Of a DNA stretch of 64,000 nt, positions 27,364-36,375 are shown one piece after another. Position 1 is the first letter of the stretch. Each line of letters starts with the position of its first letter. The notes beneath the pieces were generated by a model that saw only the letters and a program-made list of their open reading frames with translations, did not search any database and was not told where the DNA came from. The translations under genes and the position numbers were made by a program. Source of the DNA: Flammeovirga yaeyamensis (GTDB lineage Bacteria > Bacteroidota > Bacteroidia > Cytophagales > Flammeovirgaceae); assembly GCF_018736045.1 (NCBI RefSeq), contig NZ_CP076133.1, positions 992,001 through 1,056,000 on the forward strand, written 5' to 3'.

Positions 27364-28464
27364 ATGCACCCAACTAAAAACACCAACCAATTTTTTCTTT
27401 TACTTCTTCTTTTTCCCATTCAGCTTTGGGCACAAGATATTTCTTTAACTATTGATTCTTTGGTTTCGAAGTATCAAAAAGAATATCAAATACCAGCCTT
27501 GACAGTGGGAGTTGTTCAATCTGATACCTGTTATTTGGGTATTGAAGGAGTAGTTAGGATAGAAAAAAATCAAAAGGTGAGACTCAACGACAAATTTCAT
27601 TTGGGGTCGAATACCAAAGCCATCACATCATTCATTGCTTTCAAAATGATAGAATCTGATGAGATATCACTAAACACTAAATTTTTTGATATTTGTTCGG
27701 ATTTGAAAGGTGAAATTTCGACTGAATATCAAGAGATCACATTAGGAGATTTACTTTCTCACCAAGCTGGAATACAGCCTTATACGAGTGGTTTGGAATA
27801 TGAAAAACTTCCAGCGTTAAATGGTTCCATATCAGATAAAAGAAAACAATTTTCGGAGTTTGTATTAAATGAAGAATCGGTAGCTAAGGGAACCTATTCT
27901 AATGCAGGATATATTCTAACTTCCTTAATGTTAGAAAAAGCCGCTCATCTTTCCTTCGAAAAGTTGGTGGATAAGCATATGAAAGCACTCGACTTGGACT
28001 ATTTTATTGGGTTTCCAAACAAGCAAAACCTAAATTACCCTTGGGGACATTGGGAGGAAAATCAGCAGTTGATTTCTTTATCGCCCACTCATTTTTATAA
28101 GTTAGAAGATTATACCCTGGCTGCTGGAGATGTCTCGATGAATATTGAAAACTATGCCCGATTAGTTCAATTTCATCTAACTGGTTTAATGGGAGAAAAC
28201 AATTACATAACTTCAGATAGTTATCAAAAAATGCACTATGGCTTAGAGAATTATGCCTATGGTTGGGGGAACATGAAAACCAAAACGTCAAAAATTAGCT
28301 TTCATGATGGCAGTGCGGGCACCTATTTTTGTCATACGGTATTAGTACCAAGTAAGGGTAGTGCCATAATTGTGATGGCTAATTCAGCTACAGAGGAACA
28401 TCAAAAAGCGGTTTACAAATTAAGAGATGAACTGATAAGATTTTCGGGGAAGTTGTTGGAGTAA
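27364..28464 (+). CDS. Serine hydrolase, class C beta-lactamase/PBP-like
   Basis: The 366-residue protein has a signal peptide (FFLLLLLFPIQLWAQ). The penicillin-binding fold motifs are SNTK (SxxK, in HLGSNTKAITSF), YSNAGY (YxN) and HDGSAG (the third box in HxG form). It also has the family phrase LGDLLSHQAGIQPY. Such proteins are periplasmic D-aminopeptidases, esterases or peptidases more often than true beta-lactamases. It is probably translated with the RDD gene. Confidence 0.9.
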   Translation: MHPTKNTNQFFLLLLLFPIQLWAQDISLTIDSLVSKYQKEYQIPALTVGVVQSDTCYLGIEGVVRIEKNQKVRLNDKFHLGSNTKAITSFIAFKMIESDEISLNTKFFDICSDLKGEISTEYQEITLGDLLSHQAGIQPYTSGLEYEKLPALNGSISDKRKQFSEFVLNEESVAKGTYSNAGYILTSLMLEKAAHLSFEKLVDKHMKALDLDYFIGFPNKQNLNYPWGHWEENQQLISLSPTHFYKLEDYTLAAGDVSMNIENYARLVQFHLTGLMGENNYITSDSYQKMHYGLENYAYGWGNMKTKTSKISFHDGSAGTYFCHTVLVPSKGSAIIVMANSATEEHQKAVYKLRDELIRFSGKLLE

Positions 28465-28625
28465 TGGAGGAGAGCAACCTAGTAACATTTAATTAAATTG
28501 ATCTTTGATTACGCCTTTTTTAGTTTAAAGTTAAAGAACGATTACTTTTTGATATTTTTAGTACAGATCCAAAATAATTAACTATTTTCGCGGACTAAAT
28601 AACAAAATATAATTCTGTTACGCCC

Positions 28626-29858
28626 TTGAAAAACTTCGAAGAGAAATATAAATTAGTTGTAAAAATAGGAAATGCACTGCATAAATTTGGCTGTTCGTCT
28701 TTAAGAGTAGAGACGTATATTCAAGATGTAGCCAAGCATATTGGAGTGGATGTAGCCTGTCAGGTAACAACAAACACCCTAAACTATCAGATAGAAGATC
28801 CTGTTACAAAAGAGCGTCAGGTGATCTTGCAATACATACCATTGGGAAGTAATAATTTAGGGAAGCTGGCCGATCTGCATAAGCAAATCCGTAAGGCTTT
28901 TAAGGATGGTCATGATTATGAGACCATCACCAAGAATATAGATCAGGTCATCGAAAAAAAGAAGATTTACAACGAGTTTTGTATTGCCTTGGCCTATACG
29001 GTTATTCCACCTTCTTTTTTAGGATTAATTGGAGGCAGTTGGGTCACGTTTTTGTTTAGTTTTCTGATGGGTTTTATCAGTTACCTTATCATTAAAGGGG
29101 TAAGAAGATTCAATACCTCTAAATATACTGTAGAGTTTTATACGGCTTTTATCTGTGCATTTATAGGAAGCGTTTGTAAGTATTTTGTACCAGAATTAGA
29201 TCTCATCGAACTGAGTTTGGCATCGGTCATTTTATACGTTCCCGGTTTAACCATATCCATTGCGTTAGAAGAGATTTCTTTTAATCAGTTTAATTCAGGA
29301 TCCGGTTTCTTTTTCAACTCCATCATGATCTTCTTGAAGTTATTTATTGGGGTTTATCTAGGAATGTCCTTAGGGACTTTCTTCTTTAATTTATCGCCTG
29401 ATGTGTACATCAATGAGATTCCTAAATGGATGCACTTTATTGCCCTTCCCGCTTTATCTGCAGGTCTAGGTGTGGTATTCAATACAAAGTTCAAAGATTT
29501 ACTGATTGGTTTATTTTTAGCCGTCATTGCTTTTTGGGGACCTATGATTTTCCAAGAAAATATCGGCTGGATTTTCGGTACATTTATCAGTGCTTTTTTG
29601 ATTACATTTTTGAGTATTCTATTAAGTAAATGGAAAAACGTTCCGCCATCCGTATATCTATTACAAGGTATCGTGATTCTCGTACCTGGTAGTAGATTAT
29701 TTATGGGCTTATCGAATCAGTTTAATAACGATCCAATTATTGATAATCCTAGTATAGGAACTTCCGGCTTACTCATGTTTTGTGCCATAGTCGTAGGGAT
29801 GTTGGTGGCGTATAGTACCTATTATCCTAACCTAGATAATAGAGATGAAGTCATTTAA
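28626..29858 (+). CDS. Threonine/serine exporter family protein (ThrE-like)
   Basis: The 410-residue protein starts at a TTG (28626); no in-frame ATG upstream fits. The N-terminal cytoplasmic ThrE/DUF1212 domain (ALHKFGCSSLRVETYIQDVA) is followed by about ten membrane helices. These include the second ThrE_2-type half (FISYLIIKGVRRF; LYVPGLTISIALEE; GIVILVPGSRLFMGL). Both halves are in one chain, as in the fused exporters. The likely role is amino-acid efflux at the inner membrane. Confidence 0.87.
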   Translation: MKNFEEKYKLVVKIGNALHKFGCSSLRVETYIQDVAKHIGVDVACQVTTNTLNYQIEDPVTKERQVILQYIPLGSNNLGKLADLHKQIRKAFKDGHDYETITKNIDQVIEKKKIYNEFCIALAYTVIPPSFLGLIGGSWVTFLFSFLMGFISYLIIKGVRRFNTSKYTVEFYTAFICAFIGSVCKYFVPELDLIELSLASVILYVPGLTISIALEEISFNQFNSGSGFFFNSIMIFLKLFIGVYLGMSLGTFFFNLSPDVYINEIPKWMHFIALPALSAGLGVVFNTKFKDLLIGLFLAVIAFWGPMIFQENIGWIFGTFISAFLITFLSILLSKWKNVPPSVYLLQGIVILVPGSRLFMGLSNQFNNDPIIDNPSIGTSGLLMFCAIVVGMLVAYSTYYPNLDNRDEVI

Positions 29859-29880
29859 ATAATATAATTTATCTGTGTAC

Positions 29881-29907
29881 GGACGTTGCACTGCAACGTC
29901 CTTTTTT
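29881..29907 (+). terminator. Terminator formed by dispersed palindromic repeat copy 2
   Basis: GGACGTTGCACTGCAACGTC is followed by CTTTTTT, which makes a plausible intrinsic terminator for the ThrE-like gene. It is identical in 20 bp to the repeat at 19917. Confidence 0.75.
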
Positions 29908-30351
29908 ATGTGTAGACCAAAAAAGCATAAACAAAAATTGCTTATGCTTTCTACTTCTATGAAATGATTTTTTTATAAACTATTACTAACTTATTTTTTA
30001 AAATAGTTTGCTTTAATAGTTAATAACCTAGTATGAATAAAACTGTCCATGGGTAAAAAAATGATATAGTATCTCTGCTTTTATCACTTTGTCTACTGCA
30101 ATATTACCGCTTTCTTAGTGCGTAATGTTGTGCGTATCTTTCAAAGAATATCTCTTTTTGATATCCGTTTATATATAGCACTATTCCAATAGGTTATGAA
30201 ATTTTAATTCTGCCTTAAGTATAGAATATGATAAAGAATTGATTGAAAAACGTAGTAACAGAATTCATCCAAAGAGGGAAATAGCAATAAATAGACATAT
30301 TTTTTTGTAACTTCTGCCCATTAAATAACATCAACTGATATACACTAATTA
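29908..30351. other. Intergenic stretch, no gene seen
   Basis: This is 444 bp of AT-rich sequence. A short inverted repeat (AAACTATT ... AATAGTTT) lies around 29977-30009. No ORF, RNA or clear promoter could be supported. Confidence 0.4.
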
Positions 30352-30927
30352 ATGAAAACTATAATTTCTCTTTTTTTGATCAGCTTTATATTTTGCTCTC
30401 TTCCACTTTTTGGACAGGAAAGAAGTAAAGTGTATTACTCTAAACTAAAAAACGAAACAATAGATTATTTGGAGTTTTCTCCAGATGGGCGTCTTATGGC
30501 GGCAGGCGTTTATGGTGCTGTTCGGGTATACGAAGTAGGGACTGAAATTTTTAAAGATTACAAGACCAATGCGTTTAATCAGACACCCACGTTTGTGGTG
30601 TTTTCACCAGATCAAAAACAAATAGCTTTTGGGACTTTTGGTTCGGTAAGAGTATACACTTTAGGTTCAGAAGAATTTATTGATCTTAAAACAAAGGTGA
30701 AAAATGAAACACCTGAATTTCTATGTTATTCACCCGACGGAAAATACATTGCCACTGGAGTATTTGGTGCGGTGAGGGTATGGAAATTAGAAGATCAAAC
30801 GTTTAAGGATTACCCGACAAGACTCAAGAACGAAACACCCACATTTGTCAAGTTTTCTCCTGATGGTAAAAGCATAGTGGCAGGTGTTTATGGAGGGGTG
30901 TATAGTTGGGATTTGCTCGTATTCTAA
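30352..30927 (+). CDS. Secreted protein of four WD40-like repeats
   Basis: The 191-residue protein has a signal peptide (ISLFLISFIFCSLPLFGQ). Four ~42-residue repeats follow, each with the pattern KNET-P-F-FSPDGK-IA-G-YGAVRVY (residues about 28-70, 71-112, 113-154, 155-191). The repeats are very alike, which suggests recent internal duplication. A single closed propeller usually needs six to eight blades, so this product must oligomerise, be incomplete, or form another beta structure. Confidence 0.82.
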   Translation: MKTIISLFLISFIFCSLPLFGQERSKVYYSKLKNETIDYLEFSPDGRLMAAGVYGAVRVYEVGTEIFKDYKTNAFNQTPTFVVFSPDQKQIAFGTFGSVRVYTLGSEEFIDLKTKVKNETPEFLCYSPDGKYIATGVFGAVRVWKLEDQTFKDYPTRLKNETPTFVKFSPDGKSIVAGVYGGVYSWDLLVF

Positions 30928-31008
30928 AAGAGTTTGTTTTGATGACTTCAAATTGATCTCCAAAATATTAAAGAAAGAAACTAAAATTTAACTATTGAAA
31001 AACACACC

Positions 31009-31698
31009 ATGAAAAAAATTAACCTAAACACTTTAGACCAACTTATACTTCTATCCCTTGATGATGACAAAGGTACTTTCGTTCATGAATACAGCGTATT
31101 TGGTTATTGTTTGGCCGGAGCCGCTTTATACGACCTTACTTTGAAAGAAAGAATTAATATTTCAGAGGGAAGAATTAATGTAATTCATCAAGAGGAAACA
31201 GGAGATGAAGCTTTGGATGAGTGCCTAAAACTAATTTCAAAATCCAAAAAAGCTCGTAAGATCAATTATTGGATTGATAAGCTGGGTTATAAAGAAAGTG
31301 ATTTGAAAGGAAGCACACTAAAGAAGCTTCTTGATTTACAAATTCTAGAAAAAAGAGAAGATAAAATACTTTGGTTGTTTACTTACAACAAGTATCCAAC
31401 TAAAAATGAGGTTCCCGAAGTGTTGATTAGAAAACGTCTGAATGCCATTATTCATGGCGAACAACAACCTATGTCGAACGATATCATGATCATCAGTTTG
31501 GTCAATTCTTGTGGATTAAATAAAGAGGTGTACGGTAAAGAGGTAGCAAAGGAGAAAAAGAAAACCATCCAAAAATTGATCAAAGAATTTAAGTTTGCCA
31601 ACGAAACAAGTCAAGTGATAAAAGAGATTCATGATTTAATTATTGCTTCCTTGGCTTTAGTAGTCATAATACCAACAATGACAGCTTCTTCGAGTTAA
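31009..31698 (+). CDS. GPP34/GOLPH3-VPS74 family protein
   Basis: The 229-residue protein opens with NTLDQLILLSLDDDKGTFV and YCLAGAALYDLTLKERI, the hallmark strand-helix of the GOLPH3/Vps74 fold. Later helices fit the family (RKINYWIDKLGYKESDL; PEVLIRKRLNAIIHGEQQP; MIISLVNSCGLNKEVY). In eukaryotes these proteins bind PI4P and retain Golgi glycosyltransferases. Bacterial homologues are of unknown role. The C-terminal hydrophobic segment (LIIASLALVVIIPTM) could associate with the membrane. No lipid-kinase partner is nearby. Confidence 0.85.
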   Translation: MKKINLNTLDQLILLSLDDDKGTFVHEYSVFGYCLAGAALYDLTLKERINISEGRINVIHQEETGDEALDECLKLISKSKKARKINYWIDKLGYKESDLKGSTLKKLLDLQILEKREDKILWLFTYNKYPTKNEVPEVLIRKRLNAIIHGEQQPMSNDIMIISLVNSCGLNKEVYGKEVAKEKKKTIQKLIKEFKFANETSQVIKEIHDLIIASLALVVIIPTMTASSS

Positions 31699-31854
31699 AT
31701 TCAATTGATGTGCTGATACCAAAACGCACAAAAGATAGACAATCAAGTACAGTTTTGTTTGTGGTAGAACGTAACTTTATATCGAAATGAAAGGTTTATT
31801 CTGCCAAATTGGAAATACATTATTCCTGTATGGCACTCTACAACAAACAAAACA

Positions 31855-33291
31855 ATGAAAAAATCCTATATATTTTTAGTATTACTCCTCTCTTATTTTG
31901 TATCAAATGCTGAGGTGAAACTACCTGCAATTGTCTCTTCAAATATGGTTTTACAAAGAGATACAGAAGTGATGATTTGGGGTTGGGCATCACCAAAAGA
32001 AGCCATCAAAATAAAAGCCTCATGGTTGGATCAATCTATTGATATCACAGCCGATAAAGAAGGAAATTGGAAGACCTCAATAAAGACAACATTATCAAAA
32101 GAGGAGCAAAGCATCCACCTTTCAAGCAAATCATCTGATATACATTTAGAGAATATCCTATTTGGAGAAGTGTGGTTGTGTTCTGGACAATCGAATATGG
32201 AAATGGCCTTAAAAGGGAATCCCGGTCAGCCCATTTTTGGTTCGGTAAAGGCAATTGCTCATTCGAGAAATCCACAGATTCGTTTATTTGGAATACAGAA
32301 AAACGGAGCTTCAACACCTTTGGCGGATGTGGGAAAACCAAGTAAATGGGTAGAAGCCTCTCCAGAAACGGTAGCCGATTTTAGTGCGTTGGCCTATTTC
32401 TTTGGAAGAGAATTAAATGAGGTTTTGGATGTACCCGTCGGATTAATAAAGACCTCTTTCGGGGCAAGTTTTGTAGAAGCTTGGATAAGTAAAGATGTAT
32501 TGGAACAATATCAAAAAGTGAAGGAGAATACAGAAGGCTTGCGTCCAAACAAAACACAAACAGCCTTATTTAATGCCATGGTTCACCCAATTATTCCTTA
32601 CACTATTAAAGGAGCGATTTGGTATCAAGGAGAAAGTAATCGAGAATTTCCAAAGGAATATCAAACACTTTTCCCTGCGATGGTTAAAGATTGGAGAACG
32701 AGATGGAACCAAGGAGACTTTCCATTTTTCTTTGCTCAAATAGCTCCTTACCAAGGTAAAGATGAAGGCGATTATTACAACTCACCAAGAAATGCAGCTT
32801 TTTTAAGAGAAGCACAAAGTAAATGTGTAGACCTTATTCCGAATTCGTATATGATTAATAATATGGATTTGGGACAAGAAAAGTCGATTCATCCCCCTTT
32901 TAAAAAAGAAACAGCCCATCGTTTTGTGATGAGTGCATTACAGCATACCTATAATTATGAATATGTAAATGCTGATGCTCCAATTTTTGAGTCGATGGAA
33001 CAAACAAAAGCAGGTGTTTTACTGTGTTTCAAACAACTTGGTTTAGGTCTTTATTGTGAAGGTGATATTCCAGGTTTTGAAGTGGCAGGGAAGGACAAAG
33101 TATTTTACCCAGCACAAGCTAAAGTACATAAAAAATCAAAAGTGATTGTTACTTGTGATCAAGTGGATGAAGTGGTGGCAGTGCGTTATTGCTGGAAGAA
33201 CTGGATCAAGGCAAAACTTTACGGAGTGAACATGATTCCAGTAGCATCGTTTAGAACTGATGATTGGGAAATGGCCGAGCAGGCACAATAA
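31855..33291 (+). CDS. Sialate O-acetylesterase (SGNH/SASA family)
   Basis: The 478-residue protein has a Sec signal (FLVLLLSYFVSNAE). An N-terminal jelly-roll segment (LPAIVSSNMVLQRDTEVMIW) is followed by the SASA core with the nucleophile in CSGQSNMEMAL, GAIWYQGESN, and the C-terminal catalytic Asp/His region (NNMDLGQEKSIHPPFKKETA). It removes O-acetyl groups from sialic acids or related acetylated sugars in the periplasm or outside the cell. It is not in an obvious polysaccharide utilisation locus here. Confidence 0.9.
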   Translation: MKKSYIFLVLLLSYFVSNAEVKLPAIVSSNMVLQRDTEVMIWGWASPKEAIKIKASWLDQSIDITADKEGNWKTSIKTTLSKEEQSIHLSSKSSDIHLENILFGEVWLCSGQSNMEMALKGNPGQPIFGSVKAIAHSRNPQIRLFGIQKNGASTPLADVGKPSKWVEASPETVADFSALAYFFGRELNEVLDVPVGLIKTSFGASFVEAWISKDVLEQYQKVKENTEGLRPNKTQTALFNAMVHPIIPYTIKGAIWYQGESNREFPKEYQTLFPAMVKDWRTRWNQGDFPFFFAQIAPYQGKDEGDYYNSPRNAAFLREAQSKCVDLIPNSYMINNMDLGQEKSIHPPFKKETAHRFVMSALQHTYNYEYVNADAPIFESMEQTKAGVLLCFKQLGLGLYCEGDIPGFEVAGKDKVFYPAQAKVHKKSKVIVTCDQVDEVVAVRYCWKNWIKAKLYGVNMIPVASFRTDDWEMAEQAQ

Positions 33292-33297
33292 TATTTA

Positions 33298-33330
33298 TTT
33301 GTAGAGACATTATTAAAATGTCTCTACAAA
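33298..33330 (+). terminator. Terminator after the sialate esterase gene
   Basis: A 14 bp perfect stem (TTTGTAGAGACATT / AATGTCTCTACAAA) with a 5 nt loop begins 7 bp after the stop codon. Confidence 0.75.
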
Positions 33331-33423
33331 AGTTACCCAGACCCTTTTGCAATATTTAATCGGAACATTTTGACAAAACGGTATTCTAGTTTGTCTTTTT
33401 TCTATCCATACATAACAATTACC

Positions 33424-34635
33424 ATGATAGTAGAAGAACTGAATATCAAAAACGAACTAGTACCTCTTTTTAATGCCAATATTAATAGTCATACTAAAGA
33501 ATATGTGACCAAATTACTTTCTGAAAAATGCAGCTTAAATGAAATAAAGCGAAGACAAAAAGTAATACAAACATTATTGTGTCAAAAGGACTTTCTTACA
33601 GGCTATAAATATAATCCTATCTATTTTTCGGAAACCTTAAATCTATCTCAAAAACTAAAAACGAACGTCTTTATTCAAACGACTTTTTTTGGTTTTGAAA
33701 GAAGAAATGTACACCCAGATATCGTACCTTGTTTGGTAGGCAATTACTTATTCTTAAATCATTTAAAAAAACTTCTTCTTCGCGTAAGCACTATTGATGT
33801 TGAAGAACTACAGTCTTATGTTCGACCTATTCTTAGTTTTATAGAACAGGTGCTGACTTTTGATTTTTCATCAAAGAAAAGTAAAGACTTAAAGAAAGGA
33901 ATAGACTATATAAGCACTTTAGATTTTAAGCCTTTTTTATCTCAATTATTTGAGTTGGAGAGTTTTATTTCTATTGCTAAAATGACGATTAAAAATGGAT
34001 TTTCTATACCAAAAATTGGGGCTCAATATCAATTGACAAACAGCTACCACCCATGTATTCCTAATGCAAAAAAATACAGTATTCATTTCGATAAAGGACT
34101 TAATATTCTAACGGGAGCGAACATGGGCGGGAAATCAACTTTTCTGAAAACAATCTCGATTTGTACATATTTAGGGAATCAAGGATTCTCCATACCTTCT
34201 GAGGCGGCAATTATTCCTTTTTTCGATTACTTTGGAGTACATTTTAATACCAAAGATGATTATCGATTGGCCTCCAGTCATTTTATGCATGAGGTTTTAA
34301 GCATCAAGGAGTATTTAGAGAAAAATAATCAAGGGCAACAAGTTTTCGGAGTTTTTGATGAGTTATTCAATACAACTAATGCCGAAGAATCGTACAAACT
34401 ATTAAAAAGACTTTATCAAGATATCCGTTTGTACGAACAATCTTTTTTGATTGTAAGTACACACCTTAACGTTGATGAATTAACAAATAATAAAAACATC
34501 AATTTCTATTACCTCAATACTATTTTGAAAGATGGAAAGGTAGATTTTACCTATCAATTAAAAGAAGGAATTTCGAGATTAAAATTGGGAGAAAGATTAT
34601 TTAATGAATCTGGTATATTGGAGTTATTGAGCTAA
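33424..34635 (+). CDS. MutS-like ATPase (domain V type), non-canonical
   Basis: I chose the ATG at 33424 (MIVEELNIKNELVP) over an upstream TTG at 33370. The protein has ~403 residues, about half the length of MutS, and lacks the mismatch-recognition domain. The N-terminal helices resemble MutS domain III. The ATPase has Walker A GANMGGKSTF, the MutS ST-motif region (ASSHFMHEVLSIKEYL) and Walker B VFGVFDELFN. A conserved His follows in IVSTHLN. This belongs to the short MutS-related group common in Bacteroidota, whose role is unclear. Confidence 0.87.
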   Translation: MIVEELNIKNELVPLFNANINSHTKEYVTKLLSEKCSLNEIKRRQKVIQTLLCQKDFLTGYKYNPIYFSETLNLSQKLKTNVFIQTTFFGFERRNVHPDIVPCLVGNYLFLNHLKKLLLRVSTIDVEELQSYVRPILSFIEQVLTFDFSSKKSKDLKKGIDYISTLDFKPFLSQLFELESFISIAKMTIKNGFSIPKIGAQYQLTNSYHPCIPNAKKYSIHFDKGLNILTGANMGGKSTFLKTISICTYLGNQGFSIPSEAAIIPFFDYFGVHFNTKDDYRLASSHFMHEVLSIKEYLEKNNQGQQVFGVFDELFNTTNAEESYKLLKRLYQDIRLYEQSFLIVSTHLNVDELTNNKNINFYYLNTILKDGKVDFTYQLKEGISRLKLGERLFNESGILELLS

Positions 34636-34728
34636 ACTAATTAAATTATTGGCTATATATTTTTTGTATTCCATGAAAATATTACTAAGTTTTGAATAGC
34701 TAATTTTAAACTTATTGAATATTGACCT

Positions 34729-35310
34729 ATGAATAACTTTTTAGCTAATTTCGAACTTACACATATTGATACCGATTATAAACATGAATACACAAAACAA
34801 GGTCAAGAAGGAATTAAACCACTTGCGCATATTAATCAGGTATTAGAAAAATATGGTGGAAGCATTATTGAAAATGGTTTTTTTAGAATTCATACTTTTG
34901 GAAGTTCCATATTTTGGTTAAAGGAAATAGTCAGTTTTTTTAAAATCGAAACGGTTACATTTATTCCATTTGCCTACGATTTTTATGGTCGTCAGTATGC
35001 ATCAAATGTAAATGATGACACCATTACCATGTTTGATCCTTCTGATGGAGAAAAGTACTTTTTAGATAATATGCCCATATCAGAATTCTTTAATGAGTTT
35101 GTGGTCGAAAATAGAGAAGAACCATGTGGGTATTCGGATTTTAAATCTTTAAGTAACTTATACGGTGAAATATTAAGAAGTTCAGATTGCCTAGGTTTTA
35201 AAAAGCTATTATTTCTAGGGGGAGAAGATGAGTTGGAAAACTTAGAGGTGCAAGATATGGAAATGTATTGGGAATTAAATAAGCAATTAAAACATCAAAC
35301 GGATGTTTAA
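34729..35310 (+). CDS. GAD-like/DUF1851 (T6SS immunity Tdi1-like) protein
   Basis: The 193-residue soluble protein has the GAD-like start (LEKYGGSIIENGFFRIH) and the DUF1851/Tdi1 pattern: FIPFAYDFYGRQYASN, DDTITMFDPSDGE, then a C-terminal LLFLGGEDELENLEV. Tdi1-type proteins protect against DNase effectors of type VI secretion. No toxin gene is adjacent, so it may be an orphan immunity protein. The family call is by pattern, not by search. Confidence 0.62.
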   Translation: MNNFLANFELTHIDTDYKHEYTKQGQEGIKPLAHINQVLEKYGGSIIENGFFRIHTFGSSIFWLKEIVSFFKIETVTFIPFAYDFYGRQYASNVNDDTITMFDPSDGEKYFLDNMPISEFFNEFVVENREEPCGYSDFKSLSNLYGEILRSSDCLGFKKLLFLGGEDELENLEVQDMEMYWELNKQLKHQTDV

Positions 35311-35439
35311 TTAATAATAAAAAGAAGACTACTTAGCTTTAGTATATTCATTTTGATATTAAAGTTGACTAGTCTTTTTTATGTTTCATGTATTATACTA
35401 ACTTCGCCAAAACTAATTATTTACTACTTTCAAAAATCA

Positions 35440-36273
35440 ATGACTAAAATGAGAACATGCAAGCTTCTTCTATTTTTACTTCTATCGTACCAGACTTTTT
35501 CTCAAACAAAAACTACTGACTTGGTTTTAGGGGAAAAGTTAAAGTTTCCATCTGAGATTTTATCAGACACTATTGAATGCTGGATTCGAGTACCTGATCA
35601 ATTCACGAATGCTCAAACAAAGATTGACTCTATTGCACTTTTAATGCTTTTGGATGGAGATGAATATTTTAGGATGTCATCTGATATTGCAGAGCTCTAT
35701 GAGTGGTCGAAAAAGATGCCACTGACTATAATTGTTGGTTTACCTAGTACAGGAGAGAGCAGATATAAATACTATACACCAACAAACGTGAAAAGTAATA
35801 AGAGTGTGCAGGATAGCCTTTTATATGCGCAGACAGGTCATTTTTCTGATTATGAGCAAGCTTTAAAGAAGGAACTTATTCCGGCTTTGGAAAAACTGTA
35901 CAATGTGAAATTTAATGCTAAAACGATATTTGGTCACTCCAACGGAGGAATAGGCGCATTATCATTTTATACCTCCAAGGAAAAAGTATTTGATAAATTT
36001 ATTGTTGCAAGTCCTGCTCTTTTATGGGATGATTACTATTTGCAAAAACAAATTGATGATCAGAAAAGGACAGAATCAATTTACCTTACTTTAGGCACCA
36101 ATGGTTGGGACTATTCTTTAGAATCGTATAAAGTGATATGCGAGAAACTATCGAAAACAAACAAGAATTTTAAGTTTCAGGTCAACCCCCAGGAAAGTCA
36201 TGCGACAAATGGATTACGCTCTCTATTAGATGGATTGTATTATGTTAATTTGAAAGGAAAGGAGGTGCAGTAG
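35440..36273 (+). CDS. Secreted alpha/beta-hydrolase esterase (enterochelin-esterase-like)
   Basis: I chose the ATG at 35440 because MTKMRTCKLLLFLLLSYQTF gives a signal peptide. A farther upstream start adds a second hydrophobic stretch. The fold motifs are LLDGDEYF, IIVGLPSTGESRYKYYTP, the nucleophile elbow FGHSNGGIGA, and a late His in NPQESHATNG. The closest group is the Fes/IroE/esterase-D-like putative esterases. The substrate is unknown. The ~277-residue length is normal. Confidence 0.85.
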   Translation: MTKMRTCKLLLFLLLSYQTFSQTKTTDLVLGEKLKFPSEILSDTIECWIRVPDQFTNAQTKIDSIALLMLLDGDEYFRMSSDIAELYEWSKKMPLTIIVGLPSTGESRYKYYTPTNVKSNKSVQDSLLYAQTGHFSDYEQALKKELIPALEKLYNVKFNAKTIFGHSNGGIGALSFYTSKEKVFDKFIVASPALLWDDYYLQKQIDDQKRTESIYLTLGTNGWDYSLESYKVICEKLSKTNKNFKFQVNPQESHATNGLRSLLDGLYYVNLKGKEVQ

Positions 36274-36314
36274 TTTTTCTTTCCAAGATGATGACTTTCT
36301 ATCATAAAACTTCC

Positions 36315-36322
36315 TATTTTTG
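36315..36322 (+). promoter_or_regulatory. Candidate Bacteroidota -7 box for the DUF4198-HupE operon
   Basis: TATTTTTG matches the TAnnTTTG consensus and lies 54 bp ahead of the DUF4198 start. No clear TTG -33 element was found. Confidence 0.35.
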
Positions 36323-36375
36323 CCAAATTAACGAATCATATCAATTCGAGACAAACTAAACTTCGGTAACAAAAT

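Noticed and set aside
27364-28464. Calling this a true beta-lactamase resistance gene
   Set aside because: The SxxK/YxN motifs fit the broad class C-like hydrolase family, most of which are peptidases or esterases.
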